From an uncultured Lachnospiraceae bacterium (GTDB lineage Bacteria; Bacillota; Clostridia; Lachnospirales; Lachnospiraceae), in NCBI GenBank assembly GCA_910589385.1, contig CAJUTU010000036.1, positions 1-35,273 on the forward strand: a DNA stretch of 35,273 bases, read 5' to 3'. The translations under genes were made by a program, and so were the position numbers. Of the stretch, positions 22,525 through 31,384 are shown in pieces. Below the pieces are notes generated by a model. That model did not search any database. It was given only the letters and a program-made list of their open reading frames with translations, and was not told the origin of the DNA. The first letter of the stretch is position 1, and each line of letters starts with the position of its first letter.

Positions 22525-24027
22525 TTATGATAAACTATATATTTCCGTATATTTCTTTTTAAAATACCGAAGCAGCGGCTCCGCAGAAACTTCTTTTCCA
22601 CAGACAGCTTCTATCACTTCTTTCGGTGTACGTGTACTCCCGTACCAATGGATGTTTTCATTCAGCCATTTTGTAATCTTAAAGATTTCCCCTGCGGCAA
22701 GGATTTCATCTACAGAGCCCAGCTCCTGCTCTATCGCCTCCAGATACATTCCGTCATAAATGCTGCCCAGCAGGTAAGTCGGGAAATAGCCGAACGATCC
22801 ATCCGACCAGTGGATATCCTGCAGGATGCCCTCACTGTCATTTTCCGGAGTGATCTGCAGGTATTCTTCCATCTTCTTGTTCCAGAGTGCAGGAAGCTCC
22901 TCCACCGGGACATGCCCGCGGAATATAGCCTGCTCCATCTCATAGCGCAGGATGATATGGAGACAGTAGGTGACTTCGTCCGCTTCAATGCGCACGAAAC
23001 TATTTCTCACATGATTGATCTCCCGGTAAAAATCATCCAGAGGAATCTCCCGGAACTGGGGCAGGTATTCTCCCAGTTTATCATAAATCGGCATCCAGAA
23101 GTTTTTGCTGCGCCCAAGGATATTTTCATAAAACCGGGACTGGCTTTCATGGATACCCATATGACAGCAGCTTCCTGCCACCGTCTGGTCATAATCAGGG
23201 TTAACATTTTGATCGAAAATCCCATGCCCGCCCTCATGGATTGCAGAAAAAATAGCTGACAGCGGTTCCCGTTCGTGGTAGTTGTTAGCAATGCGCACAT
23301 CCCTGGAAGAAAAGCCTGTCGTAAACGGATGCTCTGTCTCCCCAAGCGCCCCGGCGTCCATACGGAAACCAATATATTCCAGAAGCATCTTTTCTGCTTT
23401 TTTCTGGCTGTCCGCATCCGTGTATACACGAAACGCCGCATCATCCGGCTGAGGTTTTTCCAGAATCTGACGAACCAGCGGAATCAGCCCCTGTTTCAGT
23501 TCTTCAAACAAACGGTCAATGGTGGCGGAATCCATGCCCTCCTCAAATTCATTTAGCAAGGCATCATATACTTCTTTGCCCGGGTCTGTATAGCCTGCAA
23601 TTTCCCTCCGCATCTCGATCATCTTCTTTAAATGGGGTGCAAAGATTGAAAAATCACCGGCTTTCTTTGCATCCACCCAGGCATTACCCGACTCTGCCTT
23701 CGCACGTACAAAAGTCTCGTATACCTCTGCCGGAATCCGGCGGTTCCGGTCATAATCCCGTTTCATCCGCCCCACAATAAACTGCCACATATCATCCAGA
23801 TTTTCATATTCCTTTGGTTCTGACAGGGCATCCAGCATCCTTCCCATTTCTTCCGATGTGGACAGTGCAAACTCCTCGGTGGAAAAATATGTCAGCGCAT
23901 CTACATTTGCAGGTTGCCCCAGCTTCGGGGTTTTCGTCTGTACATCCCAGAACAATAAATTGACTGCATACTCATATTGCTGGATTTTTTTTAAATACTG
24001 CTGAAATTCTTCTAATAATCTGCTCAT
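22525..24027 (-). CDS. M32 family metallocarboxypeptidase
   Basis: Zinc carboxypeptidase of the Taq/Pfu type that removes C-terminal residues from peptides, likely cytoplasmic (no signal peptide). It has 500 residues, as in the family. The zinc site HEGGHG lies in AIHEGGHGIFDQNV, and the M32 signatures VAGSCCHMGIHESQSR and EADEVTYCLHIILRYEME follow. AAAGGT precedes the ATG at 24027. It begins 22 bp after the alpha-galactosidase gene, so the two probably share a transcript. A weak 7-bp hairpin straddles the stop codon (22516-22533). Confidence 0.94.
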   Translation of the reverse strand: MSRLLEEFQQYLKKIQQYEYAVNLLFWDVQTKTPKLGQPANVDALTYFSTEEFALSTSEEMGRMLDALSEPKEYENLDDMWQFIVGRMKRDYDRNRRIPAEVYETFVRAKAESGNAWVDAKKAGDFSIFAPHLKKMIEMRREIAGYTDPGKEVYDALLNEFEEGMDSATIDRLFEELKQGLIPLVRQILEKPQPDDAAFRVYTDADSQKKAEKMLLEYIGFRMDAGALGETEHPFTTGFSSRDVRIANNYHEREPLSAIFSAIHEGGHGIFDQNVNPDYDQTVAGSCCHMGIHESQSRFYENILGRSKNFWMPIYDKLGEYLPQFREIPLDDFYREINHVRNSFVRIEADEVTYCLHIILRYEMEQAIFRGHVPVEELPALWNKKMEEYLQITPENDSEGILQDIHWSDGSFGYFPTYLLGSIYDGMYLEAIEQELGSVDEILAAGEIFKITKWLNENIHWYGSTRTPKEVIEAVCGKEVSAEPLLRYFKKKYTEIYSLS

Positions 24028-24049
24028 ATATTTTACCTTTCTTTTACCC

Positions 24050-26236
24050 TTATACTTGCTTCAAGTAGAACTGGAATGCAGTGTACTCCGGCACTTCCCG
24101 GTCTATCGGCAGCCCTGCGTTCATCAGTGCGGCACCGGAAAGAACCTGCTCCCCGTCATTGATCCTGTACATAGCGTCTGGCACAAGCCCTTTTGCCCGT
24201 ATATATTCCTGCGGCCCGTTACAGGTCAGATTGGTAACCACGACGCTCAGTAATGACTCTTTCTTATCTTTTGCCACATGCTGCCATGCGGTCATATTAC
24301 CCGCTTCAAACGGATTGCTAAGCCGATAATAGTCTCCTTCAAAGATGATCGGATAATATTTCCGGAACAGCTCACTTTGCTCCCTGCAGATTCCCTGGTT
24401 CTCTTCTGACAATTCGGTCGCATCCAGTTCATATCCGAACGTTCCGCACATGGCAACCACTGCTTTTGTCTTAAGCGGCACGAATTTTCCACTGTCAGAA
24501 ATATGTGCGCCCATTGTGGAAACAGGGTAGACAAAAGATGTCCCATAATGCAGCTTCAAGCGGTCAATGGGATTGTTATTATCACTGACCCAATACTGAG
24601 GGTAATAATGGAGCATTGCAGGGTCATAGCGTCCGCCGCCTCCGCTGCAGCCTTCAAACAAAATATCTGGATGTGTCAGGATGATCTCATCCATCACACG
24701 GTACAGGCCGAGGATATAACGATGATATACTTCCCCCTGCCTTTCCGAAGAAAGCTCATTAGACCAGATATCTGCAAGAGAACGGTTGATATCCCATTTC
24801 ATATAATAAATATTGGCATCATCTAAAATAGCGTTGACACTTTTAATGACATAGTCCTGCACATCCCTGCGGCTCATATCTAAGGCCATCTGATTCCTGC
24901 TTCGTACCGCATGTCGGCCGGGAATCTGCATGGTCCACTCCGGATGGGCGCGGTACAAGTCACTGTCCTCAGACACCATTTCCGGCTCGAACCAGATGCC
25001 GAATTTCATTCCCAGATCGTTAATCTGTTCCACCAGTTTATGCAGGCCGCCTTTGATTTTCTCTTCATTGACCACCCAGTCGCCCAGGCCGCTGTTGTCA
25101 TCATCCCGTTTCCCAAACCAGCCGTCGTCCATGACCAGCATGTCCACACCCATATTTTTCGCTGCTTTTGCAATCTCTACCAGCTTCACATCATCAAAGT
25201 CCATAAATGCAGCTTCCCAGCTATTAATCAGAACGGGGCGGCGCACTTCGGAAACAAATTTACTTTTACACAGGTTGGTGCGGTAAAAATCATGGTATAA
25301 ATGGCTCAGCCCCGTAAATCCATGCTCTGTAAACGCCATAACCACCTCAGGGGCTTCAAAGGCTTCCCCCGGCTGAATCTCATAGACGAACTGCTTCGGA
25401 TGGATCCCCATCACAAGGCGGAGCTGGTCATATTGATCCAGTTCAACTTCCGTAAGAAAATTGCCGCTGTATACCAGAGAGAATCCATAGCATTTCCCAA
25501 AATCCTCAGTCGCTTCCTTGTCACACAGGACCACAAAGGGATTCTGCTGGTGGCTGGAGGAACCCCGTACACTTCCGATGGTGTGGATATGGTGCGTCAT
25601 CCTCTGCCGTTCCACCTGACGCTCCTGCCCATACCGGCCCGGCAGGCTGACCAGATCCATATCCAGGCCATTTAAGAAGTCCAGGCAGACTGACATGATC
25701 TTCTTTAATCGGATCGGAGCCTTCCCCCTGTTATATACTTTCACAGCACGGGTGATCATATCTGCCTCTTCAAATACACTATATAATAAAATGACCTCAA
25801 TGTCACTTACATCATCTGATAATATTATTTCCAATGTGTCAACCTGCTCTTCTTCCTTTGCAAAGGTACAGGGCAGGGTTTCCAACCGGTATTTTCCCTC
25901 CCGCAAAGCAAAGCGTGCGACTTTTCCATTAAATGAATAACTTCCATCCGCATTCACGACTTCAATACTGGAAGTGCGGAAGTCCCCCTGCTGCTGTGTA
26001 CTGAATTCCTGCGGCTGGGCATCCAGAGAGAAAGTCCTGGCGTTTCTCGATTCATAAGGATTCCCCGAAAATCCCCTGTCATACTGCATGATCTGGTAGG
26101 TCATATCTGCATCATAGATCGTCGGTCCGTAGTAAAGATGCAGCAGATAATCCAGATTTCCTATTTTCATTTGATAAGATGTATTTTTTGTCTGCAGCGT
26201 AATTGTTTTTGTCTGCTCGTTGAATATAATCGACAT
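24050..26236 (-). CDS. GH36 alpha-galactosidase
   Basis: Hydrolyses terminal alpha-1,6-galactose from raffinose-type sugars. It has 728 residues, the size of the intracellular Firmicutes GH36 enzymes, and no signal peptide. The N-terminal beta-sandwich is followed by a TIM barrel with MDDGWFGKRDD, the nucleophile Asp in YMKWDINRSL and the acid/base Asp in WVSDNNNPIDR; the substrate-binding EGCSGGGGRYD is also present. AGGAGG lies seven bases before the ATG at 26236. The open frame extends to 26287 without support. No clear promoter or cre site is visible in the 179 bp upstream, and no sugar transporter adjoins. Confidence 0.95.
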   Translation of the reverse strand: MSIIFNEQTKTITLQTKNTSYQMKIGNLDYLLHLYYGPTIYDADMTYQIMQYDRGFSGNPYESRNARTFSLDAQPQEFSTQQQGDFRTSSIEVVNADGSYSFNGKVARFALREGKYRLETLPCTFAKEEEQVDTLEIILSDDVSDIEVILLYSVFEEADMITRAVKVYNRGKAPIRLKKIMSVCLDFLNGLDMDLVSLPGRYGQERQVERQRMTHHIHTIGSVRGSSSHQQNPFVVLCDKEATEDFGKCYGFSLVYSGNFLTEVELDQYDQLRLVMGIHPKQFVYEIQPGEAFEAPEVVMAFTEHGFTGLSHLYHDFYRTNLCKSKFVSEVRRPVLINSWEAAFMDFDDVKLVEIAKAAKNMGVDMLVMDDGWFGKRDDDNSGLGDWVVNEEKIKGGLHKLVEQINDLGMKFGIWFEPEMVSEDSDLYRAHPEWTMQIPGRHAVRSRNQMALDMSRRDVQDYVIKSVNAILDDANIYYMKWDINRSLADIWSNELSSERQGEVYHRYILGLYRVMDEIILTHPDILFEGCSGGGGRYDPAMLHYYPQYWVSDNNNPIDRLKLHYGTSFVYPVSTMGAHISDSGKFVPLKTKAVVAMCGTFGYELDATELSEENQGICREQSELFRKYYPIIFEGDYYRLSNPFEAGNMTAWQHVAKDKKESLLSVVVTNLTCNGPQEYIRAKGLVPDAMYRINDGEQVLSGAALMNAGLPIDREVPEYTAFQFYLKQV

Positions 26237-26415
26237 AATCGGCCTCCTGTTCCGTGGTTTTGCACTTAACATAAGGTAGTATACCATGGAATCCCTGCCA
26301 AAATGAATGGTTATATTGTACGGAAAAATATTAGAAAAATTGGTTACAACTCATACTTTGCCTGCGCACTTACTGCTTTTTTCCGAACCTCTCCCTCCTG
26401 CTGCCTGTGCACCGG

Positions 26416-27717
26416 CTAAATACAGAACGCCGCATACAGCGGCACGGAAACCAGACCACTTTCGTCCACTCCAAAGTTCCTGGCGGAAATCCTTATCATT
26501 TCTTTCGGATGGTACATGTTGGAGAAATGCCTCATACTTTTTCCATGTACATTCTGATCATACTTTACCTCCACAGGCACTACATCCCCCGCCTTCTGAA
26601 TCAGGAAATCCACCTCCGCCGACGGTGCGTCCGAAGTCCAGTAATACAGTTCATGTCCTCCTGCGCATAATGCCTGCGCCACATAGTTTTCTGCCAGTGC
26701 GCCTTTATAGACATCTGATAATTCCTGACGGATTATATTTTCCGGCATAATCCCGGAAAAGCAGGAAAGCAAGCCAACATCCGACATATAAAGTTTAAAA
26801 GAAGAAATATCTCTGGATACTTTGACCGGAACTTCTCCACGCGTCACCCGGTCACACTCCAATGCGATCCCTGCCATGACAAGCCATGCGATAGAATCCC
26901 CAAACAGCCCCGCCGTTGCCCCCTTACGGATCAGCTTATACTGGAACTTTTTATTATCCTTTGCAAGCTGGGCAGGCAGAGATCGGAAGGCATTCTGAAT
27001 CTTTGTATATTCTCCCGCAGTGGAATATTTCGCCATATCTGCCGTATATGCATTCAAAATCAACTCCTGCATCTCCTGAATATTCACCAACGATTGTTCT
27101 TCCATATACATCTTTACCACCGCAGGCATCCCGCCCACAAACAAGTACCGCCGCAGCCAGGTCATAAGTTCCCGGTGGGACTGATCTGGCATCTCGGATT
27201 TCTGCTCAAAATGCCCCTTGATCATAGGTACAAAGTGTCCGTTGCCTGATGCGTTTAAAAATTCATCAAAGGACAAAGGATACATCGTCTTCATCAATAC
27301 CTTGCCTACTGGAAAAGAATATCTTTCTCGATGCAGCGCAACTCCCAAAAGACTTCCCGCCGCCGCAATGTGATATTCCGGCGCCTCTTCCGCAAAGTAT
27401 TTCAGGGAGGTCAGGGCACGTTCACATACCTGGATCTCATCAAATATTAATAATGTCTGTTCTGGTATGATCTGCTCTGAAAAATACTCCTCCAGAAATC
27501 GGATAATCCTCTCCGGGCTTAAATCCCCACCAAAAAATTCAGCGATTACCGGCATGCGCTCAAAATTCACATAAAGGCAATTCTTATAATGATCCCTGCC
27601 GAAACGCTGTAATGTATAGGTCTTTCCCACCTGCCTTGCACCATACAGGACCAAAGGCAGACGATCCTTTCTGTTGTTACGCCATTCCAACAATTCATTC
27701 ACTATATTCCGTTCCAT
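26416..27717 (-). CDS. AAA ATPase with DUF4143 domain
   Basis: Protein of 433 residues. An N-terminal AAA module has Walker A GARQVGKT at 26-33 and Walker B LLIFDEIQ near 88-95. The C-terminal DUF4143 part contains EVDFLIQ and VPVEVKYD, which resemble the core of PD-(D/E)XK nuclease folds. The family is widespread in gut anaerobes, its function is not established, and members are often found in variable regions. AGGAATTT precedes ATG 27717. It has its own promoter 112 bp upstream, overlapping a perfect 30-bp palindrome, so repression by a dimeric protein is likely. The gene is intact. Confidence 0.9.
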   Translation of the reverse strand: MERNIVNELLEWRNNRKDRLPLVLYGARQVGKTYTLQRFGRDHYKNCLYVNFERMPVIAEFFGGDLSPERIIRFLEEYFSEQIIPEQTLLIFDEIQVCERALTSLKYFAEEAPEYHIAAAGSLLGVALHRERYSFPVGKVLMKTMYPLSFDEFLNASGNGHFVPMIKGHFEQKSEMPDQSHRELMTWLRRYLFVGGMPAVVKMYMEEQSLVNIQEMQELILNAYTADMAKYSTAGEYTKIQNAFRSLPAQLAKDNKKFQYKLIRKGATAGLFGDSIAWLVMAGIALECDRVTRGEVPVKVSRDISSFKLYMSDVGLLSCFSGIMPENIIRQELSDVYKGALAENYVAQALCAGGHELYYWTSDAPSAEVDFLIQKAGDVVPVEVKYDQNVHGKSMRHFSNMYHPKEMIRISARNFGVDESGLVSVPLYAAFCI

Positions 27718-27828
27718 AAATTCCTCCCCTTTTTATATACCGTCTGTACACCACCAACAAAACAAATATTTAAAACAGACAATTCCCGTTTCATAAAACA
27801 TGCAGCCCCTTTCACTTCCCTTTATATA

Positions 27829-27857
27829 ATTATACACAATAACAATATATAATTCAA
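27829..27857 (-). promoter_or_regulatory. Promoter of the DUF4143 ATPase gene
   Basis: On the minus strand TTGAAT (27857-27852), 17 bp, TATAAT (27834-27829). The -35 overlaps the end of the palindrome at 27856-27885, and the DNA upstream is very AT-rich, like an UP element. Confidence 0.65.
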
Positions 27858-27885
27858 GAAAAATCATTTTAAAATGATTTTTCTT
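27856..27885. repeat. Perfect 30-bp palindrome, probable operator
   Basis: AAGAAAAATCATTTT followed with no spacer by its exact reverse complement. It touches the -35 of the ATPase promoter. The half-site AATGATT recurs at 27968-27974 and 28000-28006, and AAAAATCA at 27953-27960, so several copies of one recognition motif are clustered. Confidence 0.75.
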
Positions 27886-28030
27886 AAAAATAAAGTCACT
27901 TTAAAATTATAATTCCAAAATAATTTTTATCCAAAAGTCAAAAATATTACAACAAAAATCAGTTAAGAATGATTATTTTTTATAGAAATGTCATTTGTTA
28001 ATGATTTTTATATATTTCAACTTCGTTCTT
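27886..28030. other. Very AT-rich gene-free region
   Basis: Part of the roughly 470-bp gap between the ATPase and the activator gene. It is composed almost only of A and T, with repeated AATGATT/AAAAATCA motifs. The one plus-strand frame crossing its end is antisense to the activator gene and not credible. Likely regulatory or a spacer. Confidence 0.4.
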
Positions 28031-28037
28031 TACACAA

Positions 28038-28080
28038 ACTGCCAGGGAACGCGCCCTGATCGGACACGCTCCCTGGCAGT
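28038..28080 (-). terminator. Terminator-like hairpin after the double-cubane operon
   Basis: ACTGCCAGGG (28038-28047) pairs with CCCTGGCAGT (28071-28080), with further CG pairs inside. On the minus strand it is followed by TTGTGT, a weak U tract. It lies 109 bp after the last gene of the operon. Confidence 0.6.
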
Positions 28081-28188
28081 AAAATTTCTTCTGATTTTTT
28101 CTTTACAGCATTTCAATAAACGCAGCAGCCCTTGTATTCAGATGTCCCATATCCTGCCGGGAACAGGTTCTCCTTTCATCACTCTGTT

Positions 28189-28953
28189 TCATCCCGCGCT
28201 CAGCGCCGCTCCGATAGCTCCGGCAAATCTGCCGTCCGGAGCTGCCTGGACTTCACAGCCAAGTTTTTCCGATAACGTTTCCCACAGATACGCACATTCG
28301 CAAAGCCCTCCTGTCAGGCAGACTCTTTCCTTACCGACATTGAGCCTGCTGCTCTGGGAAACTACTTTATTTACGATGGACTCCACCACGGCAAAGGCAA
28401 TATTCTCTTTCTCCTCTCCTCGTCCAATCAAACTAATAACCTCAGACTCTGCAAAAACCGTGCACATAGAACTAATCGCCGTGCCTCCGCCCCGGCGCGC
28501 AAGTTCACAGAGTTCATCCGGCCGCAGGGCCATGGTATTTGCCATGACTTCCAGAAAACGCCCTGTCCCTGCCGAACATTTGTCATTCATCACAAAATCC
28601 TTCACCCGACCGTCTTCTATGCGGATGATCTTGGTATCCTGGCCGCCAATGTCAATGACCACGATCTCACTGGCATCATGGATCCACATGGCGCCGCGGG
28701 CATGGCAGGTGATCTCTGTGATCATTTTATCCGCGTAAGGGACAGAAATCCTTCCGTATCCGGTAGCCACGCAGGAGGACTGTCCTACGTCAATCCCTTC
28801 TTCCTGTAATTTTTTCCGGATGGACTCCGCGGTATCCACACTGCTCCATCCGGTGGGCTGCACGGACTTGAGAACCAGCTTCTGGCCTTCATCCAGAACT
28901 GCCAGCTTTGCACAGGTGGAACCAATGTCAATTCCAATATGATACTTTCTCAT
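28189..28953 (-). CDS. BadF/HgdC-type ATPase activating the double-cubane reductase
   Basis: ASKHA-fold ATPase of 254 residues that delivers low-potential electrons by ATP-driven transfer. The phosphate loops are GIDIGSTCAK (7-16) and VVIDIGGQDTK. The two cysteines that hold the subunit-bridging [4Fe-4S] cluster in this family are Cys126 (NDKCSAGTG) and Cys164 (SMCTVFAES). AGGAG precedes ATG 28953; the open frame extends to 29115 without features. As the last gene of the operon starting at 32866, it is best read as the reductase component for the double-cubane protein at 29313-30584. Confidence 0.93.
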   Translation of the reverse strand: MRKYHIGIDIGSTCAKLAVLDEGQKLVLKSVQPTGWSSVDTAESIRKKLQEEGIDVGQSSCVATGYGRISVPYADKMITEITCHARGAMWIHDASEIVVIDIGGQDTKIIRIEDGRVKDFVMNDKCSAGTGRFLEVMANTMALRPDELCELARRGGGTAISSMCTVFAESEVISLIGRGEEKENIAFAVVESIVNKVVSQSSRLNVGKERVCLTGGLCECAYLWETLSEKLGCEVQAAPDGRFAGAIGAALSAG

Positions 28954-28981
28954 TTGTATTTCTCCTAAATTGTTATGTAGC

Positions 28982-29022
28982 GCCCTTTCGCCTCTGGTTC
29001 GATGGCATGACGCCAAAAGGGC
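28982..29022. repeat. Intergenic hairpin before the activator gene
   Basis: GCCCTTT (28982-28988) and AAAGGGC (29016-29022) close a 27-base loop in the 82-bp gap between the DUF3343 gene and the ATPase gene. Possible mRNA processing or stabilising element inside the operon. Confidence 0.4.
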
Positions 29023-29035
29023 ATTTTCCTTCTGC

Positions 29036-29311
29036 CTAACAAAACCGATTCCTGCGAGGATTGATCTGGCAGGGGAGGGCCACAATATCATAGTATTCTG
29101 CCTGATTTTTCTCAATACATTCCCGCACCTGTTCGATCTCCTCAGGCTGAATCAACAGGGACATGCCGCATCCCAGTTCCCCTTGGATAGCACGTGGGGC
29201 AGGCGAAATGCGGGAGGAAATGTGTTCCTCCCGCAAAAGTTCCTGCAGCATCATCCCCTGCGTGTAATTCTCAAACAGGATATAATAATTGATTCTGCTT
29301 TCCCCGTCCAT
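29036..29311 (-). CDS. DUF3343 protein (putative Se/S carrier-like), copy 1
   Basis: Protein of 91 residues with the DUF3343 pattern: a short ferredoxin-like N-terminal strand (INYYILFENYTQG), then SPAPRAIQGELGCGMSLL with Cys48, and cysteines at 65, 81 and the very C-terminus (91). The ATG at 29311 is one base after the stop of the double-cubane gene, so it is translationally coupled. Members co-occur with selenium-cofactor and sulfur-transfer genes; a carrier role is inferred, not shown. The C-terminal tail CQINPRRNRFC is longer than in the second copy. Confidence 0.8.
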   Translation of the reverse strand: MDGESRINYYILFENYTQGMMLQELLREEHISSRISPAPRAIQGELGCGMSLLIQPEEIEQVRECIEKNQAEYYDIVALPCQINPRRNRFC

Positions 29312-29312
29312 A

Positions 29313-30584
29313 TTATCCCAGCATCTCCACAAATGCTTCAATCCTCGTACGAAGCTGTTCTGCATCTGCATCCGTATAATCCGTCTCAATTCCAAGGACC
29401 GGAATTCCTGCGTCTTTCAATGCCTTTTCTACCGTATAGCCTTCTGTATCATACAGGCAGCAGAATTTTAGGTTCACATCGATCACGCCGTCCACATCAT
29501 ATTCTTTCGCAAGGCGCACAATATCATCCACACGCCCGGTATTCGGTGTGAAGCATGCACAGTTTACGCCCATATATCTCTGGGCGATCGCTGCATACTG
29601 CTCGTCCAAAGTAGTTTTTGTCTCATCCACCAGATTTTCAAAATAACGTGTGCCGGTGCAGGATTCTTCACATACAACCTCAGCGCCGCTAGTCTCAATG
29701 ATCTGATGCAGTTTCCAGTTCGGAATCGCCATAGGAGTTCCGGACAACAGGATTCGTTTTGTCCCTGCCGGGAATACGGACACTCCGTCAGCAATACGCT
29801 GCTCCAGTTCATCTGCCAGCTTATTGGTCATCTGCGCACAGCGGACCGGATCGTCAAAAAATGCAATCTGCATTACCAGCAATGCATCTCTTCCGCTGAT
29901 CGGGATGTTCCTTGCCTTTCTTGCCTCATACACACGGTTAAGCGCTTTTCTCTTTTCATTAATAATATGGATGGCTTCGCCTAACTTCTCCGGTGTGATC
30001 TGATTTCCTGTAAATTCCTCTACCACGCCTGCAAATTCTTTGATCTCATCTTCCCATTTTTTCACATCCTGGGGGCGTTTCATCTGGGGCATATCCATAA
30101 TATGCATCGGAACATCCTGGCCCAGGATTTCCCATGCTTTTTTCTTGCCGTCGCAGGTCGTCTCGCCTACATACATGTCCGCGATACGGAAAAACGGACA
30201 GGTCCGCTCCAGCCGTGCGCCTACGGATGCTTTGATCAGCGGACAGACGCTTTTGGGAAGTACTTTCTCTCCGCCCGGAACCCAGAACTGGGAGCCGCCG
30301 CACAGTCCGGTCACAATACCGTCTGCCGCGATCACCACCTCGTCCGGTACATAGACACAAAATGTCCCAAACACCTTCTGTCCTTTCTTTTGTGCCTCGA
30401 TCAGTTCTGCCGGACGGATACCATGGATGTCCGCCACGACCATGTCCCAGAATCCCATGCCCTCAGGCCTGTTTTCCTGTGAAAGGTATACGTCCCCAAA
30501 CGCGGTCGGCAGCACTGCACAAAGTGCGTCATGCGCCTCCAGATCCATCCCAAGTTCTTTCCACATTTCTACATAATTTGCCAT
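29313..30584 (-). CDS. Double-cubane-cluster anaerobic reductase (HgdB/FldB-related)
   Basis: Protein of 423 residues from the 2-hydroxyacyl-CoA dehydratase D superfamily, single-subunit double-cubane branch. These proteins bind an [8Fe-9S] cluster and, with their ATPase partner, reduce small molecules at very low potential. Cysteines available as ligands are at 76, 95, 114, 129, 144, 309, 342, 344, 375 and 376 (numbered from the second ATG). AGGAGG fits ATG 30584 at seven bases; ATG 30587 is also possible. The partner ATPase is in the same operon (28189-28953). The substrate is unknown. The neighbours point to chalcogen chemistry rather than acyl-CoA dehydration, as no CoA transferase or second dehydratase subunit is present. 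Confidence 0.92.
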   Translation of the reverse strand: MANYVEMWKELGMDLEAHDALCAVLPTAFGDVYLSQENRPEGMGFWDMVVADIHGIRPAELIEAQKKGQKVFGTFCVYVPDEVVIAADGIVTGLCGGSQFWVPGGEKVLPKSVCPLIKASVGARLERTCPFFRIADMYVGETTCDGKKKAWEILGQDVPMHIMDMPQMKRPQDVKKWEDEIKEFAGVVEEFTGNQITPEKLGEAIHIINEKRKALNRVYEARKARNIPISGRDALLVMQIAFFDDPVRCAQMTNKLADELEQRIADGVSVFPAGTKRILLSGTPMAIPNWKLHQIIETSGAEVVCEESCTGTRYFENLVDETKTTLDEQYAAIAQRYMGVNCACFTPNTGRVDDIVRLAKEYDVDGVIDVNLKFCCLYDTEGYTVEKALKDAGIPVLGIETDYTDADAEQLRTRIEAFVEMLG

Positions 30585-30667
30585 CATTCTTCCTCCTTTG
30601 TATTTTTTGATTATTTTACTGGCAGATGCCTTGCAGCAGGGCGCAAGACACTGTAAATAGCGACTTT

Positions 30668-31303
30668 TTATGGTCTTATGATTGATTTCGCACGTTCCAT
30701 CGTCTCCACGATATCATACATATTGGTCACGCTTCCCACTGCCAGTTTGTCTTTGATCCCGTAAAAATCAAGGCAGGTCCCACAGGTCATGATATTGACT
30801 CCTTCCGCTTCCAGCACTTTGAAATCCTCTAAAGAATCGGAACCTTCACAGGTCAGATATGCTCCGGAATTATAGCACACGACCGTCTCAGGCAGCACAT
30901 CCTGTTTTGTCAGTGCAAAAACAAATGCTTTCATCAATGCTTTTCCCAGCTTTTCTTCCCCGCTGCCCATCACATTCGCGGAAAGGACTGCCACAAGGCC
31001 TTTCTTTCTGGAATCCGGGCTGCAGCTTATCTCCTCTTCTTCGGCCTCTTGTGCCAAATCCGGAACTGCCGCTGCATGGACTGCAACCTGTATGGTGACC
31101 TCATACTCCTTTTCTCCTTTTTTCTCACCTGCAGCCTGCAGCCCCTTCTGTATTGCAAATTTCTGCAGATTCTGTACCGCGATCTCATTGTCCACCAGAA
31201 CAGTCAGGATCCCGTCCTCCTGAAATTCTCCCACCGCTTTCTTCGCGTTCACAACCGGCAATGGGCATGCCAGCCCTCTCGCGTCTACCATTTTTTTCTC
31301 CAT
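30668..31303 (-). CDS. yedF: YedF-type sulfurtransferase-like selenium metabolism protein
   Basis: Two-domain protein of 211 residues. The TusA/SirA-like domain at 1-72 has the carrier Cys13 in RGLACPLPV. After an acidic linker (about 84-95) comes a DsrE-like domain (about 100-208) with Cys143, Cys152 and the pair Cys174/Cys177 in IMTCGTCLDFYG. GGAGGG lies seven bases before ATG 31303. YedF proteins accompany selenium-dependent hydroxylase and SelD genes in Clostridia and are thought to move persulfide or perselenide. It sits between the desulfurase and the reductase genes, consistent with a relay. Confidence 0.9.
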   Translation of the reverse strand: MEKKMVDARGLACPLPVVNAKKAVGEFQEDGILTVLVDNEIAVQNLQKFAIQKGLQAAGEKKGEKEYEVTIQVAVHAAAVPDLAQEAEEEEISCSPDSRKKGLVAVLSANVMGSGEEKLGKALMKAFVFALTKQDVLPETVVCYNSGAYLTCEGSDSLEDFKVLEAEGVNIMTCGTCLDFYGIKDKLAVGSVTNMYDIVETMERAKSIIRP

Positions 31304-31384
31304 TTTATATCCCTCCAAATCTTTTTATTTTTTTGTTGTTCTTTCACTTTCAAGTCATAAAGAAAATTTTTCTATAAAAATCCT

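Noticed and set aside
26237..26415. Promoter or cre site for the alpha-galactosidase gene
   Set aside because: TATACT and TACAAT hexamers exist, but neither has a -35 at proper spacing, and no cre consensus is visible.
27995..28738. 247-codon plus-strand open frame starting in the AT-rich gap
   Set aside because: Mostly antisense to the well-supported ATPase activator gene; no family features.
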